Shown in pieces: positions 61,749 to 64,000 of a stretch of 64,000 nt of DNA. The first letter of the stretch is position 1. Each line of letters starts with the position of its first letter. The notes under the pieces are model-generated. The model was given only the letters and a program-made list of their open reading frames with translations, had not been told where the DNA came from and did no database searches. The stretch is from Leadbetterella byssophila DSM 17132 (lineage in GTDB: Bacteria > Bacteroidota > Bacteroidia > Cytophagales > Spirosomataceae), in assembly GCF_000166395.1 (NCBI RefSeq), contig NC_014655.1, positions 2,914,001 to 2,978,000 of the forward strand. The letters are read 5' to 3'. The position numbers and the translations under genes were made by a program.

Positions 61749-62477
61749 ATGCGATTTTTACTGCTGTTATGCTTTATAAGCCACTCTCTAATAGCTCAAT
61801 ATACATGGGTTCAAGGAGGAATAATCCGGGGCGATTCTACTTCGAAAAAGATAGCTTTGGTGTTTACAGCACATGATCATGGTGAAGGTGCAGATTTTAT
61901 TCTGAAAGCTTTAAAAGGAAAGAAAGCATCCTTCTTTTTGACCGGAGAATATTTTAGAAATAACCCTAATGTAGTAAATGCTATCAAGAGAGAAGGTCAC
62001 TACTTAGGGGCACATTCCGACCAACATCTACTCTACTGTGCCTGGGAAAAAAGGGATAGCACACTGGTTTCAAAGGAAGAATTTGTGAAGGATGTAGTAG
62101 ATAATTTAGCAGAGCTGAAAAAGCAGGGAATAGATCATGCCCCCTATTATATGCCTCCCTATGAATGGTATAATGCTGAAATCAGTACTTGGGCAAAAGA
62201 ATTAGAGCTACAGATAGTAAACTTTACACCAGGAACTTTATCAAATGCTGATTATACCACTCCTGATATGAAGAACTACAGGAGTTCTGAAGTGATTTAT
62301 GAAAGTATAATCCAACTAGAAAGAAAGAAGAGTCTAAATGGATTCATTCTTCTAGTACATATGGGAACTCATCCGGACAGGAAGGATAAGTTTTATTTAA
62401 AGTTGCCCCAACTGTTTGATGCTTTACAAGATTACGAATGGGTACGGATAGATGAGCTATTAAAAAAGGGGCCTTAG
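61749..62477 (+). CDS. Secreted polysaccharide-deacetylase-like protein with altered catalytic motif
   Basis: A 242-residue protein with signal peptide MRFLLLLCFISHSLIA and a NodB/CE4 domain at about 35-235. The usual TFDD motif appears as TAHD at residues 40-43 (VFTAHDHGEG), so the position of the first Asp (catalytic base) is His; the metal-binding pair His89/His93 in AHSDQH and the SFFLTG core remain. Typical enzymes remove acetyl groups from peptidoglycan, chitin or other polymers. Activity with His at that position is uncertain; it may bind only, or work with another residue as base. Confidence 0.8.
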   Translation: MRFLLLLCFISHSLIAQYTWVQGGIIRGDSTSKKIALVFTAHDHGEGADFILKALKGKKASFFLTGEYFRNNPNVVNAIKREGHYLGAHSDQHLLYCAWEKRDSTLVSKEEFVKDVVDNLAELKKQGIDHAPYYMPPYEWYNAEISTWAKELELQIVNFTPGTLSNADYTTPDMKNYRSSEVIYESIIQLERKKSLNGFILLVHMGTHPDRKDKFYLKLPQLFDALQDYEWVRIDELLKKGP

Positions 62478-62483
62478 CCCCTT
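62466..62483. terminator. Bidirectional terminator between convergent genes
   Basis: AAGGGGC-CTTA-GCCCCTT is a 7-bp stem. On the minus strand it is followed by T6, so it mainly serves the gene at 62487-63173. Confidence 0.75.
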
Positions 62484-62486
62484 GTA

Positions 62487-63173
62487 TTATTTTATTTCGA
62501 ATGCAGAATCCGGAATTTCAGCGTTGATCTGAAGTGTAGTATACTGCTTTTCTATTGTCATTCCCATAGCTTCTTGAACCAGGGTATTAGCCATTTTAAT
62601 TCCCGAACCTTGGTCTTTGTAATCTTTATAATGTATAGATACCACTCCCGTTTGACTTTCAATCTCCTGCTTTAATTTTAATCCACTTGTCATCGAATAG
62701 AATTCTTTAATTGAATTCAAGCCTGGGATTCCTTTAACAAGGATGACATAACAATCTTCATCTCCCGCCTTTTCATTGGTGGTGCTTTCTAAAGTGATGC
62801 CTTCGTCTGCGTACATCAATTCAGGAAATATCAATGCTTGAGTCAATAATGTTTTTGCGGCATCTCCTTCTAAGGTTTGAGATTGTCCCATTTGACTTAC
62901 GAAGGCTTTTGATCCATCAAAGATTACCTTTGCCATCTCTACTCCATTCTGATCTACTACAGAAGAGTATTTATTAGGTGCTTTTTTATTTTCAACAGCC
63001 TCTATTTCCTGACCCATAACAGAGGTGGTAGAAACAGCATACAGAGATTTAACCTTATCCATGTTCTCTCTACCACCAATAGCGCTAAAGTATTTTTCCA
63101 GTACTTCCTTCGGGGTGATGTTCTGAGCAAAAGTTGTAGTGCTAACTAAAAGAGCCAAAATTAGTTTTTTCAT
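62487..63173 (-). CDS. Periplasmic protein, LolA-like fold likely
   Basis: A 228-residue protein with signal peptide MKKLILALLVSTTTFA. The mature part has alternating strands (MGQEIEAVENKKAPNKYSSV, IFDGSKAFVSQMGQS, DEDCYVILVKGI, SMTSGLKLKQEIES, IHYKDYKDQGSGIKM), a pattern of the LolA/outer-membrane-lipoprotein-sorting fold. No known motif. A near-consensus -7 element (minus strand, about 63195-63203) precedes it. Confidence 0.7.
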   Translation of the reverse strand: MKKLILALLVSTTTFAQNITPKEVLEKYFSAIGGRENMDKVKSLYAVSTTSVMGQEIEAVENKKAPNKYSSVVDQNGVEMAKVIFDGSKAFVSQMGQSQTLEGDAAKTLLTQALIFPELMYADEGITLESTTNEKAGDEDCYVILVKGIPGLNSIKEFYSMTSGLKLKQEIESQTGVVSIHYKDYKDQGSGIKMANTLVQEAMGMTIEKQYTTLQINAEIPDSAFEIK

Positions 63174-63309
63174 TGTATTTAATTATGTTCTATTTGCAAA
63201 TTAAATCAATTTACCTAACAAGCTTTTGTAAAATAGTATTAAAGGGAAATTAAATTGGTAAACGGCTGTTATAAAGGTTGAAATTCATTCCATTACGAAT
63301 TCAATTTTT

Positions 63310-63317
63310 TATCTTTG
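63310..63317 (+). promoter_or_regulatory. -7 element of the terminal OMP gene
   Basis: TATCTTTG fits TAnnTTTG, 34 nt before the start at 63351. No TTTG box at good spacing was found. Confidence 0.4.
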
Positions 63318-63350
63318 AACCCGTTTAACAGAAAAAGCATATAAACCTAG

Positions 63351-63956
63351 ATGTATAAGTACCTCATATTTATTTTGTTCTCCTTTTCCCTTTCTGCTCA
63401 AATCATTCCTCCTGTAGAAGAACTACCGGAAGAAGAAGAAGCAGTAGAATTGGAAAAGCCTAAATCTCCCTGGAAAGAGAAATTCCATTATGGTGGAAAC
63501 ATTTGGGTAGGTTTTTGGGGCACTTTATATCTAGAAGCTACTCCTATGGTAGGTTGGGATATCACCGAGAAGGGTACTGTGGCCGGAGTGGGCGCCTCCA
63601 TTCTATACTATGGAGCAGAGAAGATGTACGGCGGAGGCTTATCTGTAGGGCCTAAGGTATTTGTTCGACAAGCCATCTGGAGGACTGTATTTGCCCATGC
63701 AGAGTATGAGTTGATGAACTCTTCCCCTTATAATTTTTATGACGTAGATCCTACTACCATTACAGGATTAAACCCGAAAAACAAATGGGGCGGAACAGGG
63801 TATATTGGAGCGGGATTTTATCAAAATGGAATGCGTACACAAGGAGGCGGTTTTATATCCGTTTTGTATAATTTAAATGCCCCCAATTCCGGCTACATCA
63901 ATAGGCAATCTATTGGTGACGGACGATTTGTCTTACGAATAGGGTTCTTTATTTAA
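63351..63956 (+). CDS. Outer-membrane beta-barrel protein
   Basis: A 201-residue protein with signal peptide MYKYLIFILFSFSLSAQ, an acidic-proline linker (PPVEELPEEEEAVELEKP) and then alternating hydrophobic/aromatic strands with glycines (GGNIWVGFWGTLYLEAT, VLRIGFFI at the end), the signature of a small barrel ending in an aromatic residue. The function is unknown. The last bases overlap the end of a convergent gene. Confidence 0.8.
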   Translation: MYKYLIFILFSFSLSAQIIPPVEELPEEEEAVELEKPKSPWKEKFHYGGNIWVGFWGTLYLEATPMVGWDITEKGTVAGVGASILYYGAEKMYGGGLSVGPKVFVRQAIWRTVFAHAEYELMNSSPYNFYDVDPTTITGLNPKNKWGGTGYIGAGFYQNGMRTQGGGFISVLYNLNAPNSGYINRQSIGDGRFVLRIGFFI

Positions 63957-64000
63957 AGAATAACGGTCTTGTTGCCGTAAATGAATACTCGGTCAGAGAA
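63953..64000 (-). CDS. purU: Formyltetrahydrofolate deformylase, C-terminal end only
   Basis: The minus-strand frame entering from the right edge ends with FSDRVFIYGNKTVIL and a TAA at 63953-63955. This C-terminus closely resembles the conserved end of PurU proteins (RVFVYGN-x-T-x-I). PurU releases formate from 10-formyltetrahydrofolate. Only 15 residues are visible, so the call rests on that one motif. The stop overlaps the OMP gene by 4 nt. Confidence 0.5.
   Translation of the reverse strand, partial: FSDRVFIYGNKTVIL

Noticed and set aside
1-64000. CRISPR arrays, IS elements with inverted ends, prophage genes
   Set aside because: No direct-repeat arrays, transposases or phage structural genes seen; the only mobile element found is the group II intron.

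Overview
The window comes from the chromosome of a Bacteroidota bacterium, most likely of the order Cytophagales. The evidence is a SusC/SusD pair, GLPGLI/DUF3810/DUF4296/DUF4890-type lineage proteins, LytTR and HisKA_2 regulators, and promoters of the Bacteroidota type (a TAnnTTTG(C) -7 element, found repeatedly upstream of genes). AT content is high, and genes are packed tightly with many 4-nt overlaps. No tRNA, rRNA or CRISPR array was seen.

Layout. 1-3.6 kb: the end of a secreted-protein gene, a LOG-family hydrolase, then rplK-rplA-rplJ-rplL behind a strong promoter and a structured leader of about 200 nt; secE and nusG are not next to rplK. 3.5-11 kb: an insertion that separates rplL from rpoB. 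It holds a complete group II intron (probably class C) sitting exactly on the rplL terminator, an outer-membrane protein gene with a frameshifted signal peptide, a TPR histidine kinase with a LytTR response regulator, and a convergent PKD/PQQ-propeller lipoprotein. 11-19.5 kb: rpoB-rpoC with their own promoter and a leader that contains a terminator-like hairpin. 19.5-28.2 kb: a membrane LytTR regulator, a DUF2306-like membrane protein, an OmpR-type two-component pair, a small secreted protein and a susCD pair without hydrolases. 28.6-38.3 kb: a DHA2-type exporter, a YdiJ-like FAD/Fe-S dehydrogenase and a surface-glycan cluster (two GT2-type transferases, FkbM methyltransferase, Wzx-like flippase, separate GT4). 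38.4-48.2 kb: aspartate aminotransferase, a shortened division cluster (rsmH-ftsL-ftsI), an M14 peptidase, DUF3810, HtrA protease and Hsp20. 48.4-64 kb: acyl-CoA dehydrogenase, AraC regulator, nadC with a dolichyl-phosphate-mannose-synthase-like transferase and DUF4296 lipoprotein, a DUF58/BatD-like pair, amino-acid permease, asd, a DMT exporter, a NTF2-like/GNAT/nitrilase operon, a deacetylase-like secreted protein with an altered catalytic motif, two envelope proteins and the C-terminal end of a probable purU.

Working together: the ribosomal-protein and RNA-polymerase genes are normally one transcription unit but are here physically and transcriptionally split. Each half has its own promoter and leader. 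The remaining content is mainly envelope biology (glycan export, cell division, nutrient uptake through SusCD, periplasmic proteolysis) and its two-component control. The features most worth follow-up are the intron at the rplL terminator, the rpoB leader with hairpin and overlapping short ORF, the T-tract frameshift next to the intron, palindromes in the susC/exporter and hsp20 control regions, and the TAHD-type deacetylase.
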